A DNA stretch of 64,000 nucleotides from Halisarca cf. caerulea (lineage: Eukaryota; Porifera; Demospongiae; Chondrillida; Halisarcidae): contig CAUJGJ010000125.1 in assembly GCA_963170055.1 (NCBI GenBank), forward strand, positions 1,047,501-1,111,500, in the 5' to 3' direction. The position numbers and the translations under genes are program-made. The notes beneath the pieces are model-generated. The model searched no databases. It was given only the letters and a program-made list of their open reading frames with translations, and was not told the origin of the DNA. Shown in pieces: positions 61,194 through 64,000 of this stretch; position 1 is the stretch's first letter, and each line of letters begins with the position of its first letter.

Positions 61194-62351
61194 ATTCCGC
61201 AATACTTCGGTCATCCTCAGTCAAATGATCTGTTCGGATCCTAAGAGCCTTCCTAAAGTCCTCAGCAGCTTCTTCCTGGTTATCTGCATTAGTATAAAGA
61301 ATTCAAATTGCAACCAAACTGTACACAAAATACACAAGATAAAATACGCGAAGAGCAGAGAGTAGTAGCTCCAAACAAGTACTACATAACTAACCTGATT
61401 CCATGTTGATTTCTCCAAGTAAAATATGTATTTCAGCAAGTTTTAGAGCATTTTTGTCTTGTCCATCTTTCTCGTGAATAATGCGGGCTAACTCTAATAC
61501 TTCCCATGCCACTTGCATGGTGGGAACATCTGCTGTGTCATCCAAACCAGCTTCACCTTCCTTCACAGTGGGGTCTTCTGGAGCATCCACAATTCCTGAC
61601 GTACCAGCCTGATCTGTTTCTTGGTCTTTGGGACTGCTTCCCTGCTCCTTAGAGGTTGGCACACAAGAGTCTTCTTGCTTTTGGTCTCCCTGGTCTTCAG
61701 TCTCCATGTGTTCATCTGTTTGTTCTTTCTTGGATGGTGATGCATTCTTAGTTTCACCAGGCCTTGTGGAGGGCTCTCCTTTTTTCTCTGGCTCTTCTTC
61801 GTCTTCACTTCCCCCCTCAGAGTCATCGTCATCGTCAGCTTCGGCTAAAACGTATGTATATCCCACGATATTTAGCAGCAATAATGAACAAGGAGGTTGA
61901 AGTTATCACCTACTAGGTACTCCTGCTCCAAGAACACCAGATTCTTGTCTACCGACCTCTAACAGGGCTTTACCATACAAGAAATACGGTTCTGCCAATT
62001 CCTTGCCAGTTTGACCGTGAATTTCAGCTCTACAAAAGCAAGAATGAGCATAGACTACCATACAAACCTTGGCGTTTCCATACTAACAGTTGTCCACAGG
62101 CTTCTTCGAAACAGTCTGCCGCTTCCTGGTTCTCACCACAGGCCAAATACCTCTTGCCATTGGATAACAACTCATCCACTGTCACAGTCTTCTCCTGTTT
62201 CCTACGAAAAGAATCGTACCATGCAGCTCAATTCAATGAATTCGGGTATTAAATAACACAAATTATAATACCAGTCCACCCACGATTCCTCATTTTCCTG
62301 GGCGTCTAAGGAAGAAACGGTAGCATTCTTCTCCTCACTGTTTTCATCCAT
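56952..62351 (-). CDS. NASP: NASP-type SHNi-TPR histone chaperone, 12 exons
   Basis: Nuclear chaperone that holds and supplies H3-H4. Exons: 62351-62272 (or from 62516), 62201-62088, 62029-61914, 61844-61395, 61283-61193, 61007-60950, 60503-60425, 59968-59919, 59860-59813, 58649-58575, 58505-58455, 57077-56952; about 445 aa. Features in order: TPR1 (DELLSNGKRYLACGENQEAA, then ELAEPYFLYGKALLEVG), a long acidic insert (DDDDDSEGGSEDEEE) interrupting TPR2 as in NASP, AWEVLELARIIHEKDG..LAEIHILLGEI, TPR3 (NQEEAAEDFRKAL..ECHFQLGMVYTLSKSFDQAVE), a coiled segment (NEIKELEGILPDI) and a basic/acidic tail with GSKR and DAKRLK. I prefer the ATG at 62351: the in-frame upstream stretch (to 62516) holds an E2F-like site and looks like leader. 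Confidence 0.87.
57390..58420. repeat. Dispersed GGGCTAGAC repeat, fullest copy, in NASP intron 11
   Basis: Begins TATTATGGAGTACGGTAGTACTCCATATGTAGG (a hairpin), then CATGGCCGCCATACATTAGCG. From 58120 come AGGATGTAGGATTGACACAGG, the GGGCTAGA units and CAAATTCCTACATCC, closing with a GCAGCATATACGTATAATGTGCTGC palindrome. The outer parts recur at 16.1-16.5, 29.5-30.4 and 38.8-39.1 kb. Confidence 0.6.
58733..58762. repeat. (AC)n microsatellite in NASP intron 9
   Basis: Short AC repeat, with AAAC units at both ends. Confidence 0.85.
60190..60376. repeat. MITE remnant in NASP intron 7
   Basis: Starts ACAGTAAAATTTACCAATAACAACC and ends GGTCTTTATTCAGGTTTTCACTGT; inverted ends are imperfect, with repeated GGTGGTCTTT units. 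Confidence 0.5.
61133..61192. repeat. (AC)n microsatellite at the NASP exon 5 donor
   Basis: AC repeat. On the minus strand the (GT)n begins at the first base of NASP intron 5 (GAATG|GTGTGTG). Confidence 0.92.
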
Positions 62352-62573
62352 CTTCCCTCCAAGTACCCGCCAAAAATATTCGTTGTTTTTATATGCAGTG
62401 ACCACGTGTAACTCGCAGTATAAATCTTTAACATAAGGATCACGTGATGGAACACGTGTAACGAATTCCGAGTTCAAGAAGATTTCGTAAGTGCTAATAG
62501 GCCGACCGTCTTCCATTACCTCTGATCTTGTCCGTTGTGTCCTGCGGTACAGCTGTTAGTATTGGAAAACAAT
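62352..62573. promoter_or_regulatory. Shared divergent promoter NASP / BTF3 with E2F-like site
   Basis: 222 nt between the preferred NASP ATG and the BTF3 ATG. TTTGGCGGG (minus strand, 62374-62366) is an E2F-like site 15 nt from the NASP start, fitting an S-phase histone-chaperone gene. ATCACGTGAT- and CACGTGGTCA-type E-boxes lie at about 62402-62407 and 62440-62446. Confidence 0.5.
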
Positions 62574-63112
62574 ATGCCACTAAACAAAGAGAAGCTTGCG
62601 AAGTTGCAAGCGGCGAATGAGCAAGTTAGAACCGGCGGCAAAGTACGTTGTTTTGTAGTGATTTTCTTTGAAGCCTTTTCGTAGTTTTATGTTTCCATGT
62701 GCTCTTTCTTTATAGGGTACCGCCAGAAGAAAGAAGAAGGTTGTTCATAAGTCAACAACAGACACAAAAAAGTTACAAAGTCAATTAAAGCGCCTTGGGG
62801 TTAACCCCATCCCTGGCATTGAGGAGGTAAATATGATGAAAGAAGACGGAAACGTCATTCATTTCTCCAACCCTAAAGGTAAGGGGTTTGCAGCATGTGA
62901 ACTTCGCTGTTTGTGCATACGTAGACCGGCCACCCGGTTTCTTCTTGATTTTGAATGTGGCTACGCGTCCAGAAATTCCGCCATTACATTTGTTAGATGC
63001 TCCTTAGATACTGGATCCATGTGTACACGGTAACCATCTGCACCCTTACGAATTCGGTCGGTTCTCATCAATATCACACGCACACACACACACACACGCA
63101 CACACACACACA

Positions 63113-63169
<57 letters not shown>

Positions 63170-63512
63170 GCACACATGCACACACACACACACACACACA
63201 CGCGCGCACACACGCACACACACATACACACACACACATGCACACATGCACACAGAGATTTGTATGTTATAGCAATAACAGATATCCACTTTGTGTATTT
63301 GCTTATGTATTATTTATGTTCTGTGGTTCACCACATATGGTTTAACCATTCCATAATATGCGCACATACAATCTAAAAAATGGCTATCAAAACTTGTGTT
63401 TCTTAATGCCTCTGTACTTTATGAAGCTTGTTCAGCTCTCAGCTTGCCATGTTTTTGAGTCCAGATGTCAGGGAGTGGTTTACAACATGCATATGTGCAT
63501 GCACACGTCTGT

Positions 63513-63563
<51 letters not shown>

Positions 63564-63686
63564 CATAGTTTACTGTGTGGTGTATGTATTCTGTGTACTA
63601 TCAGTGATGTTTCTCCCTCTTCTCTACAGTTCAAGCTTCTCTTCATGCCAATACCTTTGCCATTGCTGGTCAAAGTGAAGAAAAAC
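62574..63686 (+). CDS. BTF3: BTF3 / NAC beta subunit, 5' part; runs off the window
   Basis: Beta subunit of the nascent polypeptide-associated complex at the ribosome exit. Exons 62574-62642, 62716-62878 and 63630-63686 are in frame; the remaining exon(s) lie beyond 64000. It reads [23 protein letters not shown], then [66 protein letters not shown]. This contains the ribosome-binding RRKKK motif and the start of the NAC domain, closely matching human BTF3. Missing here are the C-terminal NAC domain end and acidic tail. Confidence 0.92.
63076..63252. repeat. (AC)n microsatellite in BTF3 intron 2
   Basis: AC repeat with occasional G; about 200 nt downstream of the exon 2 donor. Confidence 0.95.
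63510..63562. repeat. (GT)n microsatellite in BTF3 intron 2
   Basis: Pure GT repeat about 70 nt before the exon 3 acceptor; opposite orientation to the AC tract upstream in the same intron, so the pre-mRNA could pair (CA)n with (GU)n. Confidence 0.9.
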
Positions 63687-64000
63687 GTGAGTTGTTCACA
63701 ATTCAACTCCTGTCATTGTGTACATCAGTATTTAGACTTGATTTGTATGGCACCAAAGCACCGTGTGCGCAGTGTTGAGTTGTCTTTTGTGGATCTTCAT
63801 GTATTCACCACTGCTTTGTTCACCTAACCCTCTCATTAGCCATCAATTTTGTACAGTGGAAGTGAGACTTCTGTAATCCGACATTCTCTCTAACCCTCCA
63901 TTTTGTGAGGTACATTTACCATGTTAAAGTATGCTTATAGTCACTCCAACAACCTCCTAATTTGACACTTTCTTCAAGCCCCACTGAGCGTCAGATCAGA

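Overview
This is a eukaryotic window: spliced genes with GT-AG introns from 65 nt to about 5 kb, long (AC)n/(GT)n microsatellites, and many small inverted-repeat transposons. The conserved proteins (PIF1, NASP, BTF3, NDUFB7, WDR83OS/Asterix) look metazoan. Compact genes, a HIRAN-type ORF and bacterial-style HNH domains suggest an early-branching animal, most likely a demosponge. That taxonomic call is an inference from gene style only.

Layout. 864-4848 (-): complete five-exon PIF1 helicase. 5132-9510 (+): a TMEM104-like multi-pass membrane protein (copy A). 11035-43898 (-): five more TMEM104-like paralogues (copies B to F), all with the same three-exon, phase-0 structure. A, B, D and F are open. 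C and E each carry a frameshift in exon 2. The units holding B, C and D share introns and flanks, so they arose by local segmental duplication; several transposons can be placed after the duplication by comparing copies.

44221-48955 (+) and 53433-55702 (+): two paralogous two-exon genes whose first exon encodes a treble-clef/HNH domain of a type common in bacteria. The second gene keeps the H-N-H residues; the first has lost the first His and the Asn, and its second exon contains a frameshift. Between them lie WDR83OS/Asterix (-, 49779-51550) and NDUFB7 (+, 51602-53053), with start codons only 51 nt apart. 56952-62351 (-): a 12-exon NASP-type histone chaperone, divergent from BTF3/NAC-beta (+, 62574 onward), which runs off the window.

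The housekeeping genes act in genome maintenance (PIF1), membrane-protein insertion (Asterix), respiration (NDUFB7), histone supply (NASP) and nascent-chain handling (BTF3). Nothing suggests a shared pathway; several are simply arranged as divergent pairs sharing promoters. The most unusual content is the HNH gene pair, the TMEM104-like array, a TA-flanked transposon carrying a HIRAN-like ORF, and repeated use of (GT)n microsatellites as 5' splice sites.

All exon boundaries were read by eye from splice motifs, reading frame and remembered family sequences; no alignment or transcript evidence was available.
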